The notes: generated by a model not told the origin, from the sequence alone. A stretch of DNA of 64,000 nucleotides from Pseudosulfitobacter pseudonitzschiae (GCF_002222635.1 NZ_CP022415.1:1860001-1924000), one strand, 5' to 3'. Positions 25,875 through 37,507 are shown, numbered from the stretch's first letter. Made by a program: numbers and translations.

Positions 25875-27542
25875 TCAAGTCAGACGACTGATGATCACTG
25901 TAACCTCGGGCTTTTTACCGATCTCGTTCTGTGCGGTGTTGCGCACGGTTCGGCGCAATGCCTGCTCCAGCGCTTCGTCGTCGCGCATGGTTTTGGGATC
26001 AGCACGCCCCAGAAACTGGCTGAGGTCCGCTTCCAGCACTTCGACCAGTGGCGCGTTGCTGCTGCCGGTTTCCGCGATGCCCATTGTTTCGCACCACGGA
26101 TCGCCCAGCGGTTCGTCGTGCTCGTCGATGATCAGCGTCACAACAACGTGCCCGTTCAGCGCCATCCGGATACGGTCGCGCACAACCCCGTCCAGCGCAC
26201 CGATCTGCACCGATCCATCCAGATAGGTGCGACCTGTCTCAACGTATTCAGCGACCTTGGGGGCATTGCCGGTCAGGTCGATCATCATGCCATTGACGGC
26301 CAGAACACCCTGAAGGCCACTGGCATCAGCAATTTTGGTGTGTTCACGCAGGTGGCGGTGTTCGCCGTGCATGGGCACCAGAATCTGCGGTTTGACCACC
26401 GCGTGCATCTCTTCCAGATCGGGACGGTTGGCGTGGCCACTGACGTGGTAGTGGCCGCTGTTGTCGTCAACAATATCCACGCCCATTTCCGAAAACGCGT
26501 TCATGATCTGGATCACGCCACGTTCGTTGCCGGGGATGGTTTTGGACGAAAACAGGAACGTGTCGCCCTTTTTCATCTCAAGACCCATGTATTTGCCACG
26601 GGCCAGTTGCGCGCTGGCGGCACGGCGTTCGCCCTGACTGCCGGTGACCAGCAGCAACAGGTTCTCGCGCGGGATGCTGCGGGCATCTTCGGGGGCGACA
26701 ACTTGGGGGAATTCGGTCAACACGCCGGATTCTACCGATGCTTCAACCATCCGCTTCATCGCGCGTCCCAGCAGAACAATCGACCGCCCTGCCCGTTCGC
26801 CCGCTTCGGCCAGCGTTTTCACCCGTGCCACGTTCGACGCGAATGTGGTGGCGACAACCATGCCGGTGGCCGCATTCATCATCTTTTCGATCTCGGGGCC
26901 GACGGTCACTTCGGACCGGCCCGCGTGGGGTGAAAAGACATTTGTGCTGTCACAGACCAACGCTTTGACGCCGCCCTTGGACACGTCGGCCCACAGTTCG
27001 GGATCCCACGCCTCGCCCACCAGCGGTGTGCGGTCCAGCTTGAAATCGCCTGAGTGAATCACGCGGCCTGCGGGGCTGTCGATAACCAGACCCGAACTTT
27101 CGGGGATCGAATGCGAGATCGGCAAAAAGCCGACCTTGAACGGGCCCACATCAATCTGATCGGGCCATGCTTCAAGCACGGTCACGGCATCGGCAGGGTG
27201 GCCGTTTTCGGCCATCTTGCGTTTGGCATGGTTGGCGGTGAACGCCCGCGCAAAAATCGGTGCCTCGAGGCGGCCATAGGTATGTGCAACCGCACCAATG
27301 TGGTCCTCATGCGCGTGGGTGACGAACACAGCCTCGATCCGGTCGCGGCGTTCTTCCAGCCAGCTGATGTCAGGCAGGATCAGGTCCACACCCGGCGTGC
27401 TGTCCATGTCGGGAAAGGCCACGCCGATGTCCACAACGATCAGACGTTCCTTTTCGGGTTTACCATAGCCATAAACATAGCAGTTCATGCCAATTTCGCC
27501 CGCCCCACCGAGGGGCAGGTAGATCAATCTTTCACTACTCAT
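25875..27542 (-). CDS. rnj: Ribonuclease J
   Basis: A metallo-beta-lactamase/beta-CASP RNase with 5'-3' exo- and endonuclease activity in mRNA decay and rRNA maturation. The 555-residue protein shows the MBL metal motif FVTHAHEDHIGA, the GDFKLDRTP segment and the beta-CASP His region (HVSGHA, VPMHGEHRH). It is the last gene of the nuoN-birA-coaX-rnj run and lies 2 bases after coaX. In alphaproteobacteria RNase J is common alongside RNase E. Confidence 0.96.
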   Translation of the reverse strand: MSSERLIYLPLGGAGEIGMNCYVYGYGKPEKERLIVVDIGVAFPDMDSTPGVDLILPDISWLEERRDRIEAVFVTHAHEDHIGAVAHTYGRLEAPIFARAFTANHAKRKMAENGHPADAVTVLEAWPDQIDVGPFKVGFLPISHSIPESSGLVIDSPAGRVIHSGDFKLDRTPLVGEAWDPELWADVSKGGVKALVCDSTNVFSPHAGRSEVTVGPEIEKMMNAATGMVVATTFASNVARVKTLAEAGERAGRSIVLLGRAMKRMVEASVESGVLTEFPQVVAPEDARSIPRENLLLLVTGSQGERRAASAQLARGKYMGLEMKKGDTFLFSSKTIPGNERGVIQIMNAFSEMGVDIVDDNSGHYHVSGHANRPDLEEMHAVVKPQILVPMHGEHRHLREHTKIADASGLQGVLAVNGMMIDLTGNAPKVAEYVETGRTYLDGSVQIGALDGVVRDRIRMALNGHVVVTLIIDEHDEPLGDPWCETMGIAETGSSNAPLVEVLEADLSQFLGRADPKTMRDDEALEQALRRTVRNTAQNEIGKKPEVTVIISRLT

Positions 27543-27545
27543 AGG

Positions 27546-28319
27546 TCAGTTATTTTCCTTGTTATATCGATGGATCACGGTCAGCCCGTGCATCGTCAAA
27601 TCATCATGAAATTCGTCAAACAGGTCTTCAGTCTGCTGGAACAATGGTGCCAGTCCGCCGGTCGAGATAATTTTCATCTCGCGCGCCCGTTCGCCCTTAA
27701 TCCGCGCACATATCTCTTTCACCAATCCAACGTAACCCCAAAAGACCCCGGATTGCATACAGGCAACAGTGTTGGTCCCGATCACGTTCTGCGGTTTGGC
27801 GATGTCCACATGCGGCAAAGCGGCGGCTGCGTGGTGCAACGCCTCAAGGCTGAGGTTCACACCCGGCGCGATGACCCCGCCGATATAGGCGCCATCCGAA
27901 CTGACCACATCAAAGGTGGTCGCGGTGCCAAAATCCACCACAATCAGATCGCCGCCATACATGTCATGGCCTGCCACAGTGTTCACCAACCGGTCAGGGC
28001 CGACTGCGGTGCCCGTGTCCACGCGCACATCGACAGGCAGCAGGCAATCGGGCTTGCCCACCACAATCGGACGCGTGTGAAAGTAACGGTCGGCCAGAAC
28101 GCGCAGGTTGAACACCACACGCGGCACGGTCGAACTGATAATCATGTCGGTGATGTCCACCTCGATCTGGTAGAATTTGATCAGCGTCGAAAGCCAGACA
28201 TAATACTGGTCTGCCGTGCGCTGCCAATCCGTCGACGTACGCCATGTACCAATGAACGCCTCGCCGTTCCAGATCGAAAACACCGTGTTCGTGTTGCCGC
28301 AGTCAATCGCCAGAAGCAT
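27546..28319 (-). CDS. coaX: Type III pantothenate kinase
   Basis: Catalyses ATP-dependent phosphorylation of pantothenate, the first step of coenzyme A synthesis; the CoaX form is not feedback-inhibited by CoA. The 257-residue protein has the actin-fold phosphate motif AIDCGNTNTVFSIW at the N-terminus, the DFGTATTFDVV segment and GGVIAPG. It follows birA by 12 bases; the birA-coaX-rnj order is common in alphaproteobacteria and suggests one transcript. Confidence 0.95.
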   Translation of the reverse strand: MLLAIDCGNTNTVFSIWNGEAFIGTWRTSTDWQRTADQYYVWLSTLIKFYQIEVDITDMIISSTVPRVVFNLRVLADRYFHTRPIVVGKPDCLLPVDVRVDTGTAVGPDRLVNTVAGHDMYGGDLIVVDFGTATTFDVVSSDGAYIGGVIAPGVNLSLEALHHAAAALPHVDIAKPQNVIGTNTVACMQSGVFWGYVGLVKEICARIKGERAREMKIISTGGLAPLFQQTEDLFDEFHDDLTMHGLTVIHRYNKENN

Positions 28320-28331
28320 CCTCGGCCCCCC

Positions 28332-29081
28332 TTAGAAATAGACGTCTGCCGCCGCAATGGTCACGCGGCCTTTGGACGTGTCGAGTACAAGATTGCCCGC
28401 ACCGTCTACCTCGACAAAAGTGCCGGTGGTTTCGTCGCGGGTGGTGCGGGCGGTGATAACCTCGCCCAGTCGTGCGGCGTGGCTCATCCAAGCCGCGCGG
28501 ATCGGCGCAAAGCCGTAAGTTGAAAATTGGTCTTCAAAGCGGGCATAGGCCGCGGCCAGAAGGTCCAGAAAATCTTCGGGGGTGATTGTGGTGCCCAGCT
28601 CGCCTTTCAGTGATACGGGCCGCACAGCGCCCGCCTCGACGTCGGCAACTGCTGGGGCCGTTGCAAGGTTCACCCCGATGCCGATGGCCAGGTGGCGCAG
28701 TTGCGGTCCCTGCCCCGTACTCTCCAGCAGAATGCCAGCCAGCTTGCCGCCGCGCAGCAGCACATCGTTGGGCCATTTCAGTGAAAAGTCATCCGACCGC
28801 CCTGTCGCGGCCACCAATGCCTCGCGCAATGCAAGCGAGGCCACGAAAGACCGCAACGCGGCATCCCCCGCCGCGCCCGAAACCGGCAACAGCAAGGTTG
28901 CCGCAAAATTGCCCTCAGGCATGACCCAAGGCCGCCCGCGCCGACCACGCGCCGCTGTCTGTACTTCGGCCATGATCCAGATCGGGCCTGCTGCGTCGGT
29001 CGCCATACGTGCCGCTTCGGACAGCGTTGAATCCACGCTGTGCATCAGGCGACGCCCGTATCCTTCAGGCCATCCGGTCAT
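28332..29081 (-). CDS. birA: Biotin--[acetyl-CoA-carboxylase] ligase
   Basis: Attaches biotin to carboxylase subunits such as AccB and, in this window, MccA. The 249-residue protein has the biotin-site motif ARGRRGRPW, KWPNDVLL and the C-terminal SH3-like domain. There is no N-terminal DNA-binding domain, so it is the monofunctional type and does not repress biotin genes itself. It follows nuoN by 63 bases and precedes coaX. Confidence 0.95.
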   Translation of the reverse strand: MTGWPEGYGRRLMHSVDSTLSEAARMATDAAGPIWIMAEVQTAARGRRGRPWVMPEGNFAATLLLPVSGAAGDAALRSFVASLALREALVAATGRSDDFSLKWPNDVLLRGGKLAGILLESTGQGPQLRHLAIGIGVNLATAPAVADVEAGAVRPVSLKGELGTTITPEDFLDLLAAAYARFEDQFSTYGFAPIRAAWMSHAARLGEVITARTTRDETTGTFVEVDGAGNLVLDTSKGRVTIAAADVYF

Positions 29082-29144
29082 GTCTTCGCTGGTTCAAAAA
29101 TGGCACCGCCGGAGGCGCCGACGCGTGCCACCTGCGTCACCGGA

Positions 29145-30584
29145 TCAGTTGACAAGAGACGCAGCCGCCGCAGCCGCAGCGCCTTCGACGCCGAACATAT
29201 TCACAATGCCCAGCACCATCACAGCAGCGGATGCCATCAGGAAGCCCCAAAGCACGGGCGACTTGCCGCCATCCAGCCCTTCGGCGTTTTCATCTCCAAA
29301 GTACATGTAGAACACGATGCGCAGATAGTAGAATGCGCCAATCACCGACGCCACCACACCAGCCACGGCCAGCCATGCCAGCCCGCCTTCATAGGCGGCG
29401 CGCAGCACGTAAAGCTTGCCGAAGAAACCCAGCATCGGCGGCACGCCCGCAAGGCTGAACAGCAGCACCAGCATCGCCAGCGCCTTGCCCGGTTCGCGTT
29501 TGGAATACATGTTCAGCGATCTGGTATCGACCACCGGTTGCCCGTCACGCTCCATCATCAGGACAAAGGCAAAGGTGCCGACGTTCATCGTCACATAGAT
29601 CGCCATATAGACCAGCATCGCCTGCACACCGAATACAGTCCCCGCCGCCAGGCCCATCAACGCATAGCCCATATGGGCAATCGACGAATAGGCCATCAGG
29701 CGTTTGATATTGGTCTGGCCAATGGCTGCCACAGCACCCAGAAACATCGACAACACAGAAATCAGCGCAATCACCTGTTGCCAGTCACCAACCGCGCCGC
29801 CAAAGGCGTCGTGCATCACGCGGGCAAACAGGCCCATCGCGGCAACTTTGGGGGCCGTGGCGAAAAAGGCTGTAATGGGTGTTGGCGCGCCTTCGTAGAC
29901 GTCTGGTGTCCACATGTGAAACGGCACGGCAGACACCTTGAACGCCAGCCCCGAGATCACAAGCACCAGACCCAGCAGCAGCCCGATCGACACATCACCC
30001 GATTGCGTGGTCTGGATGATACCCGAGAACAATGTGGTGCCCGAGTAGCCGTAAACCAGCGATGCCCCGTAAAGCAGCAAGCCCGAGCTTAGCGCGCCCA
30101 GCACAAAATACTTCAGGCCCGCTTCGGTCGATTTGATCGAGTCGCGGCGCAAGGACGCAACCACGTAAAGCGCCAGCGATTGCAGTTCCAGCCCCATATA
30201 GAGTGACATCAGATCGCCCGCGCTGACCATCACCATCATGCCCACCACAGCCAGCGTGATAAGGATCGGATATTCGAACCGCAGCAGCCCGCGTGCGGAC
30301 ATATACCCTTCGGACATGGCCAGAACTGCGGCGGCGGACAGCAGCAGCGTCACCTTGGCAAAGCGCGAAAAGCTGTCATCGATGAACATGCCACCAAACC
30401 CGACGTGGGTCTCTGGCGCCGCCAACCCGACCCAAAGCGCCACCAGCACGAACAACGCCGAGGTTGCCCAGACCAGCGCGGGGCCCAGTGCATCCTTGCC
30501 GGTGTAGACTGCGCCCAAAAGGCCCAGCATTGCAAAGCAGGCCAGAACAATCTCGGGAAGAATAAACGTCAGATCAGCGGACAT
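29145..30584 (-). CDS. nuoN: NADH-quinone oxidoreductase subunit N
   Basis: A proton-pumping, antiporter-like membrane subunit of complex I. The 479-residue sequence is almost all transmembrane (about 14 segments) and carries the proton-path Lys/Glu region, e.g. [17 protein letters not shown] and [11 protein letters not shown], both typical of NuoN. It is the last complex I gene and is followed by birA. Confidence 0.96.
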   Translation of the reverse strand: MSADLTFILPEIVLACFAMLGLLGAVYTGKDALGPALVWATSALFVLVALWVGLAAPETHVGFGGMFIDDSFSRFAKVTLLLSAAAVLAMSEGYMSARGLLRFEYPILITLAVVGMMVMVSAGDLMSLYMGLELQSLALYVVASLRRDSIKSTEAGLKYFVLGALSSGLLLYGASLVYGYSGTTLFSGIIQTTQSGDVSIGLLLGLVLVISGLAFKVSAVPFHMWTPDVYEGAPTPITAFFATAPKVAAMGLFARVMHDAFGGAVGDWQQVIALISVLSMFLGAVAAIGQTNIKRLMAYSSIAHMGYALMGLAAGTVFGVQAMLVYMAIYVTMNVGTFAFVLMMERDGQPVVDTRSLNMYSKREPGKALAMLVLLFSLAGVPPMLGFFGKLYVLRAAYEGGLAWLAVAGVVASVIGAFYYLRIVFYMYFGDENAEGLDGGKSPVLWGFLMASAAVMVLGIVNMFGVEGAAAAAAASLVN

Positions 30585-30600
30585 AGGTCCCGTTCCTTTA

Positions 30601-32142
30601 TCAGTTTCCGGCCACTTGGGTCACAGCATTTGCTGCGGCCGTGGCCGTGTCGTAGTTGTTGACCAGTGCGGAAACCGACGGCCCGATGATGTCCAGCACA
30701 AGGGCCGGATAGACGCCCAACAGCAGCGTCATCGCCACCAAGGGTGCAAAAATCAGCTTTTCGCGGCGGGTCATGTCTTTGATGGCTTTCAGACTTTCCT
30801 TGATCAGGTCACCCATCACCACGCGACGATACAGCCACAGCGCATAGGCCGCCGAGAAAATCACACCGGTCGTGGCCACTGCCGCAACCCACGTGTTTAC
30901 CTGAAAGACACCGACCAGCGTCAGGAATTCACCGACAAAACCTGACGTCCCCGGAAGGCCCACGTTGGCCATCGTGAAGAACATAAAGATCATCGCATAG
31001 GATGGCATCCGGTTGACCAGACCGCCATAGGCGTCGATCTCGCGGGTATGCATCCGGTCATAAATGACGCCGACACACAGGAACAATGCACCCGAGATAA
31101 AGCCGTGGCTGATCATCTGGAAAATCGCACCGTCCAGACCTTGCTGGTTAAAGGTGAAAATACCCATCGTCACAAAGCCCATATGCGCGACCGACGAATA
31201 AGCAATCAGCTTTTTCATGTCTTCCTGCACCAGTGCGACCAAGGACGTATAAACGATCGCAATCGCAGACATCCACAGCACGACAGGCGCCAGCAGTTCG
31301 GACCCCACAGGGAACATGGGCAGGCTGAACCGCAAGAAGCCATAGCCACCCATCTTCAACAGGATCGCGGCCAGAACCACCGACCCCGCCGTGGGGGCCT
31401 GAACGTGGGCATCAGGCAACCATGTGTGGACGGGCCACATCGGCATCTTGACCGCAAAGCTGGCAAAGAACGCAAGAAACATCAGTGTCTGCATGCCGCC
31501 GACAATCTGGATACCCAGAATGTTGAAGGTGCCGTATTCAAATTCGTGGTTCAGAAGCTGCACAATATCTGTCGTGCCCGCGTCCGAGAACATCGCAACC
31601 ATAGCCACCAGCATCAGCACCGAGCCAAGGAAGGTGTAGAGGAAGAACTTGAAGCTGGCATAGATGCGGTTCGCGCCCCCCCAGATGCCGATGATCAGAA
31701 ACATCGGAATCAGGCCTGCTTCGAAGAACAGGTAGAACAGCACCAGATCCAGCGCCATGAACACGCCCAGCATGAGCGTTTCCAGCAGCAGGAACGCAAT
31801 CATATATTCCTTGACCCGCGTTTCCACGTTCCAGCTGGCCGCAATCACCATTGGCATCATAAAGGTGGTCAGCATCACGAACAGAACGCTGATGCCGTCA
31901 ACGCCCATCTTGTATTGCAGACCCAACAGCCAGTCAGCCTGTTCCACAAACTGGAAACCGGTGTTGCCGGGGTCGAATTCGAACAGGATGAACAGCGACA
32001 CAAGGAAGGTGGCCGTGGTGGCGAACATCGCCACCCATTTGGCATTGCGCTGCGCTGCAGCATCGCTGCCGCGCAGGAACAGGGCCAGGATCAGGGCCGC
32101 CAGAGCGGGGATAAACGTGGTAATGGAAAGAAGGTTGTCCAT
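30601..32142 (-). CDS. nuoM: NADH-quinone oxidoreductase subunit M
   Basis: Antiporter-like membrane subunit of complex I, 513 residues. Hallmarks are the [18 protein letters not shown] segment, the helix-breaking Lys in [13 protein letters not shown] and a [16 protein letters not shown] stretch. The ATG at 32142 shares one base with the nuoL stop (TGATG). It precedes nuoN by 16 bases. Confidence 0.96.
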   Translation of the reverse strand: MDNLLSITTFIPALAALILALFLRGSDAAAQRNAKWVAMFATTATFLVSLFILFEFDPGNTGFQFVEQADWLLGLQYKMGVDGISVLFVMLTTFMMPMVIAASWNVETRVKEYMIAFLLLETLMLGVFMALDLVLFYLFFEAGLIPMFLIIGIWGGANRIYASFKFFLYTFLGSVLMLVAMVAMFSDAGTTDIVQLLNHEFEYGTFNILGIQIVGGMQTLMFLAFFASFAVKMPMWPVHTWLPDAHVQAPTAGSVVLAAILLKMGGYGFLRFSLPMFPVGSELLAPVVLWMSAIAIVYTSLVALVQEDMKKLIAYSSVAHMGFVTMGIFTFNQQGLDGAIFQMISHGFISGALFLCVGVIYDRMHTREIDAYGGLVNRMPSYAMIFMFFTMANVGLPGTSGFVGEFLTLVGVFQVNTWVAAVATTGVIFSAAYALWLYRRVVMGDLIKESLKAIKDMTRREKLIFAPLVAMTLLLGVYPALVLDIIGPSVSALVNNYDTATAAANAVTQVAGN

Positions 32143-34196
32143 CAGTTCGCCCCTCCGAGGGTCATCCATGTGATCAAAACGGCAATCCCGATGACCATCG
32201 CGAAGGCATAGGTAAAGATATAGCCAGACTGCGCACGGCCAGCCAGACGGGTCAGGAAGGGCACGATACCCATCGCAACACCGTTCAGCGTGCCATCAAT
32301 GACGTTGCCATCGCCCTTTTTCCAAAGCATGCGACCAATCCATTTGGCTGGCCGCACAAAGACGACATCGTAAAACTCGTCAAAGTACCATTTGTTCTTG
32401 AGGAACAGATAGATCGGACGCTGGTTGTCCGCCAGTCGCGCAGGCAGTGTCGGGTTCCAGATGTAGAACCACAGCGCCATGATCAACCCGCCCAGCATCG
32501 CGATAAAGGGCGAAACTTTGACCCATGCGGGGGCGGCGTGCGCGTCATCCAGAACATGGTTGTCGGGTGCCATAAACAACCCACCCTCGCCGGGTTGTCC
32601 TGCGAATGCGTAATGGTGTTCGCCTTCGGTTGCGTGATCTTCAGCAGCGCCATCGGCACCCGCTTCAGCCACGGGAATGCCATAGAATTTGCCAACCTGA
32701 TCGGCATGACCGAAAAAGCTGTTGTACCACAGCATACCTGCAAAAATCGCACCCAGTGACAGAACGCCCAGCGGGATCAACATGACCATCGGGCTTTCGT
32801 GCGCATGATCATGCGTGTGCTTGTCGCCGCGCGCTGTGCCAAAGAAGGTCAGGAAGATCAGACGCCAACTGTAAAAGCTTGTCATCGCGGCGGCAATCAC
32901 CAGCGCCCAGAACCCGTACATCGACCCGCCTGCATAGGCGCTCTCGATAATCGCATCCTTGGACAGGAAGCCCGCGAACCCGATGTGGGTCAACGGAATG
33001 CCGACACCGGTGATGGCCAGCGTGCCGATCATCATTGCAGCAAAGGTATAGGGAATTTTCTTACGCAGACCGCCATAGTTGGTCATATCCTGCTCGTGGT
33101 GCATCGCATGAATGACCGAACCCGCCCCCAAGAAAAGCATCGCCTTGAAGAAGGCGTGTGTGAACAGATGGAACATCGCCGCCGAATACATGCCGACGCC
33201 TGCGGCGACAAACATATAGCCCAGCTGCGAACAGGTCGAATAAGCGATCACCCGTTTGATGTCGGTCTGCACCAGCCCCACGGTGGCCGCAAAAAAGGCC
33301 GTCGTGGCACCGATAAAGGTGATGAACATGGTCGCTTCGGGGGCGAATTCCATGATCGGCGACATGCGGCAGATCAGGAACACACCGGCGGTGACCATTG
33401 TCGCCGCGTGGATCAGCGCCGACACAGGTGTCGGACCTTCCATCGCGTCGGGCAGCCATGTGTGCAGGAACAGTTGCGCCGATTTGCCCATCGCACCGAT
33501 GAACAGCAGGATCGCAATCACGTTGGCCGCATTCCATTCCCCCCAAAGGAACGAAAGCTGCGTCTCGGCCAATCCAGGGGCCGCTGCAAACACATCGTCA
33601 AAACGAATGCTGTCGGTCAGCAAGAACAGCGCGAAGATGCCCAAGGAAAAGCCGAAGTCACCCACACGGTTGACCACAAACGCCTTGATCGCGGCAGCGT
33701 TGGCCGACGGCTTGCGATAATAAAAGCCGATCAGCAGGTACGAGGCAACGCCCACGCCTTCCCAGCCAAAGAACATCTGGACCAGATTGTCCGAGGTCAC
33801 CAACATCAGCATCGCGAAGGTAAAGAACGACAGATAGGCGAAAAAGCGTGGCTTATAGCTTTCGCTGTCTTTCCACTGCGGGTCTTTGTCCATGTACCCG
33901 AACGAATACAGATGCACGAGGCTGGAGACCGTGGTGATCACGATCAGCATGATCGCGGTCAGACGGTCCAGGCGGATTGACCAATCGGTGCTCAGCGATC
34001 CACTTTCGATCCAGCGCAATATCTGGATCTGTTCGGTGGTGCCATCGAACGTCAGAAACACAACCCACGACAACAACGCGGACAGGAACAACAGCCCCGT
34101 AGCGATCGACATTGCCGCCGTCTCGCCAAAGGCGCGCCAGCCAAAGCCGCACAGAAGTGCGCCGACCAGAGGGGCAAATAGGATAGTCAGTTCCAT
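32142..34196 (-). CDS. nuoL: NADH-quinone oxidoreductase subunit L
   Basis: The largest antiporter-like complex I subunit, 684 residues, with the long lateral helix at its C-terminus that couples to NuoM and NuoN. Visible: [18 protein letters not shown]-type N segment, [20 protein letters not shown] and [14 protein letters not shown] His/Glu-rich loop near residues 500-530 (HTHDHAHE) is characteristic for many alphaproteobacterial NuoL. It ends one base into nuoM. Confidence 0.96.
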   Translation of the reverse strand: MELTILFAPLVGALLCGFGWRAFGETAAMSIATGLLFLSALLSWVVFLTFDGTTEQIQILRWIESGSLSTDWSIRLDRLTAIMLIVITTVSSLVHLYSFGYMDKDPQWKDSESYKPRFFAYLSFFTFAMLMLVTSDNLVQMFFGWEGVGVASYLLIGFYYRKPSANAAAIKAFVVNRVGDFGFSLGIFALFLLTDSIRFDDVFAAAPGLAETQLSFLWGEWNAANVIAILLFIGAMGKSAQLFLHTWLPDAMEGPTPVSALIHAATMVTAGVFLICRMSPIMEFAPEATMFITFIGATTAFFAATVGLVQTDIKRVIAYSTCSQLGYMFVAAGVGMYSAAMFHLFTHAFFKAMLFLGAGSVIHAMHHEQDMTNYGGLRKKIPYTFAAMMIGTLAITGVGIPLTHIGFAGFLSKDAIIESAYAGGSMYGFWALVIAAAMTSFYSWRLIFLTFFGTARGDKHTHDHAHESPMVMLIPLGVLSLGAIFAGMLWYNSFFGHADQVGKFYGIPVAEAGADGAAEDHATEGEHHYAFAGQPGEGGLFMAPDNHVLDDAHAAPAWVKVSPFIAMLGGLIMALWFYIWNPTLPARLADNQRPIYLFLKNKWYFDEFYDVVFVRPAKWIGRMLWKKGDGNVIDGTLNGVAMGIVPFLTRLAGRAQSGYIFTYAFAMVIGIAVLITWMTLGGAN

Positions 34197-34200
34197 GAAT

Positions 34201-34506
34201 TCAGCCCTTCATCACGTTGACGTCTTCAACCGCGATGGTGCCACGGTTGCGGAAGAAACACACAAGGATCGCAAGGCCGATCGCGGCCTCGGCAGCGGCG
34301 ACCGTCAGCACGAACAGGGTAAACACCTGCCCGACGAGATCGCCGAGGAAACTGGAAAAGGCCACAAAATTGATGTTCACCGCCAACAGCATCAATTCAA
34401 TGCTCATCAGCAGGATGATGACGTTCTTGCGGTTCAGGAAAAGCCCGAAGATGCCGATGACAAACAGCGTAGCTGCCACTGTCAGGTAATGTTCAAGTCC
34501 GATCAT
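34201..34506 (-). CDS. nuoK: NADH-quinone oxidoreductase subunit K
   Basis: A small three-helix membrane subunit of complex I (101 residues) with the conserved Glu residues in the [11 protein letters not shown] and [11 protein letters not shown] segments used in proton transfer. The ribosome site GAGGGACGAGA precedes the ATG at 34506. Its start overlaps the stop of a 27-codon reading frame by four bases (ATGA). nuoL follows 4 bases after its stop. Confidence 0.96.
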   Translation of the reverse strand: MIGLEHYLTVAATLFVIGIFGLFLNRKNVIILLMSIELMLLAVNINFVAFSSFLGDLVGQVFTLFVLTVAAAEAAIGLAILVCFFRNRGTIAVEDVNVMKG

Positions 34507-34586
34507 TCTCGTCCCTCGGCTTTTGGTATTGTATTGTTGCAGGCAACCGCAAAGCTGCCATTTGGGATCGCACGCGCAAGGTCCAT
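34503..34586 (-). CDS. 27-codon reading frame bridging nuoJ and nuoK
   Basis: A frame of 27 codons ([20 protein letters not shown] and so on) whose ATG overlaps the nuoJ stop by one base (TAATG) and whose TGA overlaps the nuoK ATG (ATGA). Such exact double overlap suggests that ribosomes may pass from nuoJ to nuoK through it, keeping nuoK coupled across an 80-base gap. No ribosome site of its own is obvious, and its peptide need not have a function. It is a candidate only; a chance frame is possible. Confidence 0.35.
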   Translation of the reverse strand: MDLARAIPNGSFAVACNNTIPKAEGRE

Positions 34587-35188
34587 TACAGCCCCTGCCC
34601 CGATTTCACGTCTTTCAGTTCCATCGCCTTGGCCGGATCACGCATCATCTGTGCCACGACGTCCTGACGTTTCACATCCTTGCGATGGCGCAGCGTCAGA
34701 ACGATCGCGCCGATCATCGCCACCAACAGGATCAGACCGGCCAGTTGGAACAGCAGGAAATACTGGTCGTACAGGATCAGCCCCAAGGCTTCTGTGTTAT
34801 GCCGGTCCAGCGGGATCGTCTGCGCGCGCAGCCCTTCGGCGGCGGCGTTGCTTTCCCATGCCCCAAAGGCCATGACGAATTGCATCAAGATCACCAGACC
34901 AATCAGCAGCGCCAGCGGCATATAACGCGCCATCTCGGCCTTAAGCTCGGCAAAATCCACGTCCAGCATCATCACGACAAACAGGAACAGAACCGCGACC
35001 GCGCCCACATAGACAATGACCAGCAGCATCGCGACGAATTCGGCACCCAGCAGCACGAACAGGCCCGCAGCCGACAAAAACGACAGGATCAACCACAGCA
35101 CCGAATGTACGGGGTTGCGGCTGATGACCGTGAACAGCCCACCGGCGATCACCGAGATCGCAAACAGGTAAAAGGCAAAAACGCTCAT
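34586..35188 (-). CDS. nuoJ: NADH-quinone oxidoreductase subunit J
   Basis: A membrane subunit of complex I (200 residues, five segments) with the typical [20 protein letters not shown] stretch containing the pi-bulge helix, and the N-terminal [11 protein letters not shown]. It overlaps the CMD-family gene upstream by four bases and its stop shares a base with the following 27-codon frame. Confidence 0.96.
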   Translation of the reverse strand: MSVFAFYLFAISVIAGGLFTVISRNPVHSVLWLILSFLSAAGLFVLLGAEFVAMLLVIVYVGAVAVLFLFVVMMLDVDFAELKAEMARYMPLALLIGLVILMQFVMAFGAWESNAAAEGLRAQTIPLDRHNTEALGLILYDQYFLLFQLAGLILLVAMIGAIVLTLRHRKDVKRQDVVAQMMRDPAKAMELKDVKSGQGL

Positions 35189-35583
35189 GTCTCTTTGTCC
35201 TCTTTCATAACGGCCTGCGCCAGTTCCATGGCCTTGGTCGTTGCGGGGATGCCTGCAAACATCGACATCATCGCTATCGTTTCGCTGATATGCTGGTCGC
35301 TGGCGCCTGCCTCGACCGCGTGGCGTACCGTCTGGCGCACCGCAATTTCATTCTGAGCGCCCTGCATCACCAACCCTGCCAGCGTCAGCAACAACCGTGT
35401 CCGCGCGTCCAGCCCGCCTTCGTTAAAGGCGTTGCCGAACATCGCTTCCATCATATCCTTGGACATGGTCGGAAACATGCCTTCGAACTTGCGCACGTCG
35501 AATGCTTCCATTGCGGGAAAGGCTTTGGCCATTTCCTGCATCTGGGCCATCATCGCGGCAAAGGGGTTGGCAGCATCGGTCAT
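35185..35583 (-). CDS. Carboxymuconolactone decarboxylase (AhpD-fold) family protein inside the nuo operon
   Basis: A 132-residue helical protein with the CMD/AhpD-family helix ([21 protein letters not shown], here in pieces [12 protein letters not shown] and VMQGAQNEI) and the [12 protein letters not shown] block. The CxxC of peroxidase members such as AhpD is missing, so it is unlikely to reduce peroxides. The N-terminal extension is Met-rich. It overlaps nuoI (4 bases) and nuoJ (4 bases), thus is made in step with complex I subunits; an accessory or assembly role is an inference from position. Confidence 0.85.
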   Translation of the reverse strand: MTDAANPFAAMMAQMQEMAKAFPAMEAFDVRKFEGMFPTMSKDMMEAMFGNAFNEGGLDARTRLLLTLAGLVMQGAQNEIAVRQTVRHAVEAGASDQHISETIAMMSMFAGIPATTKAMELAQAVMKEDKET

Positions 35584-36074
35584 CGGTAAGGTGCATCCAG
35601 TTCCAGATTGCGGGCAATCTCGGCTTCCCAGCGGTCACCGTTTTCCAACAGCTTGGTCTTGTCGTAAAACAGCTCTTCGCGGGTCTCGGTCGAGAACTCA
35701 AAATTCGGACCTTCGACAATCGCATCGACAGGGCACGCTTCCTGACAGAAACCGCAATAGATGCATTTGGTCATGTCGATGTCGTACCGCGTGGTGCGGC
35801 GGCTGCCGTCTTCGCGGGGTTCTGCGTCGATGGTGATCGCCTGCGCAGGGCAGATCGCCTCGCACAGTTTGCACGCAATGCAACGCTCTTCGCCGTTGGG
35901 ATAGCGGCGCAGCGCGTGTTCCCCGCGAAAACGCGGGCTCAGCGGCCCCTTTTCGTGGGGATAGTTCAGCGTCGCCTTGGGCCGGAAAAAGTATTTCAGC
36001 CCCAGCTTCATGCCGCCCCAGAAGTCCTGAAGCAGAAAATATTTCGCCGCGCGGGTATAGTCGATCTGAGTCAT
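35580..36074 (-). CDS. nuoI: NADH-quinone oxidoreductase subunit I
   Basis: The hydrophilic subunit carrying the two 4Fe-4S clusters N6a and N6b that pass electrons toward NuoB. Two ferredoxin motifs are intact: [18 protein letters not shown] and [17 protein letters not shown] take the ATG at 36074, giving 164 residues ([13 protein letters not shown]), as in Rhodobacter relatives; the longer frame adds out-of-family residues overlapping nuoH. It overlaps the CMD gene by four bases. Confidence 0.96.
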   Translation of the reverse strand: MTQIDYTRAAKYFLLQDFWGGMKLGLKYFFRPKATLNYPHEKGPLSPRFRGEHALRRYPNGEERCIACKLCEAICPAQAITIDAEPREDGSRRTTRYDIDMTKCIYCGFCQEACPVDAIVEGPNFEFSTETREELFYDKTKLLENGDRWEAEIARNLELDAPYR

Positions 36075-36076
36075 GC

Positions 36077-37117
36077 TTAGCCCCCTACGGTCCAGCGCGC
36101 ATAGACGCCCCAGAACCATTCGAATTTTGCAGCAAAGGCCACGAAGACCACCCAAACCAAGCTGAACGGCAGGAACACTTTCCAGCCCAGACGCATCAAC
36201 TGGTCATAGCGGTAGCGTGGCGTGATTGCCTTGACCATCGAGAAGATGAAAAAGACAAAGCCCATTTTCAGGATCATCCAGACAATTCCGTCGGGCAGGA
36301 ACGGAACCGGTGACAACCAGCCGCCAAAGAACATCAGCGAGATCAGCGCACACATCAGAACCACGGCGACCAATTCACCGATCATGAACAGCAGGAACGG
36401 CGTGGACGAATATTCCACCTGATAGCCCGCAACCAGTTCCGATTCAGCCTCGGGCAAATCGAACGGCGGGCGGTTGGTTTCGGCAAGCGCCGAGATCAGG
36501 AACAGGAACAGCATCGGGAAGTGCGGCAACCAGTACCAGTTGAACACGCCCCAATCACCGTCTTGCGATGTCACGATATCGCCGAAGTTCATCGAACCCG
36601 ACGACAGGATAACGCCGATGATGATCAAGCCGATGCTGACCTCATAGGAAATCATCTGCGCCGCAGACCGCAGCGATCCAAGGAACGGGTATTTCGAGTT
36701 CGACGCCCAGCCGCCCATGATTACGCCGTATACCTCAAGCGAGGACACGGCAAAGACATAGAGGATGGCGACGTTGATGTCCGACAGCACCCAGCCGTCA
36801 TTGAACGGGATCACCGCCCACGCGATCAGCGCCATGACAAGGCTGACCATCGGCGCCATAAAAAACACCGACTTGTCGGCACCGGCAGGCACCACCACCT
36901 CTTTGACGATATATTTGCCAAAGTCCGCAAAACTTTGCAGCAGGCCAAAGATGCCCACAACGTTGGGGCCGCGCCGCATCTGGACAGCAGCCCAGATTTT
37001 GCGGTCGGCATACATCAGGAACGCCAAGGCGACCAGAAGCGGAATCACCAGCAGGAAAATCTGCCCGATGATCAACAGGGCAATGCCCAACGGATGGTTC
37101 ATGAAAAAGTCAGCCAT
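36077..37117 (-). CDS. nuoH: NADH-quinone oxidoreductase subunit H
   Basis: The membrane subunit that forms the quinone-binding cavity with NuoB and NuoD; 346 residues and eight segments. The loop [16 protein letters not shown] and the [19 protein letters not shown] segment (in pieces [15 protein letters not shown] and VAGY) are diagnostic. It is preceded by the 127-residue lipoprotein-like gene (6 bases) and followed 2 bases later by nuoI. Confidence 0.96.
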   Translation of the reverse strand: MADFFMNHPLGIALLIIGQIFLLVIPLLVALAFLMYADRKIWAAVQMRRGPNVVGIFGLLQSFADFGKYIVKEVVVPAGADKSVFFMAPMVSLVMALIAWAVIPFNDGWVLSDINVAILYVFAVSSLEVYGVIMGGWASNSKYPFLGSLRSAAQMISYEVSIGLIIIGVILSSGSMNFGDIVTSQDGDWGVFNWYWLPHFPMLFLFLISALAETNRPPFDLPEAESELVAGYQVEYSSTPFLLFMIGELVAVVLMCALISLMFFGGWLSPVPFLPDGIVWMILKMGFVFFIFSMVKAITPRYRYDQLMRLGWKVFLPFSLVWVVFVAFAAKFEWFWGVYARWTVGG

Positions 37118-37123
37118 AGGTCC

Positions 37124-37507
37124 TCACACCGTCGGTATCCCTTTTTCCGCACAGTTGGCAGCCTCGACTTCGGCGTCGATGGTGCGCAATCCGCGCGGCA
37201 AGGATGGCGAGATGGTGTAAACAGCATCTGCCTGCCACACGCCACCCTCTTCGTTTACATTTGTCCGCACATGACGCGCAAATCCGTATCCCCGGATCAG
37301 CGTATAGCCAGCTGCGGCGCATTGCGCATAGTCAGACACGTCCTGCGTGCTGAGCGCATTTGTCATTTCCACGTTGAACTGCACCAAATCGTTGTCCAGC
37401 AATGACGTCCGAACGCCCCGGTAATCGGGAATCAAACGTTCTGCCGTGATCTCCGGCTCGGAACAGGCGCACAGGGGCGCCAAGGCTATGAGGCCCGCGC
37501 GGATCAT
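37124..37507 (-). CDS. Lipoprotein-like hypothetical protein between nuoG and nuoH
   Basis: A 127-residue protein with a short hydrophobic leader and a Cys at 15 (LAPLCAC), a plausible but not perfect lipobox, followed by a soluble domain with three further Cys ([16 protein letters not shown]). No family recognised. Its ATG overlaps the stop of nuoG by four bases (ATGA), and nuoH starts 6 bases downstream, so it is translated with complex I. A periplasmic role is inferred from the leader. Confidence 0.65.
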   Translation of the reverse strand: MIRAGLIALAPLCACSEPEITAERLIPDYRGVRTSLLDNDLVQFNVEMTNALSTQDVSDYAQCAAAGYTLIRGYGFARHVRTNVNEEGGVWQADAVYTISPSLPRGLRTIDAEVEAANCAEKGIPTV

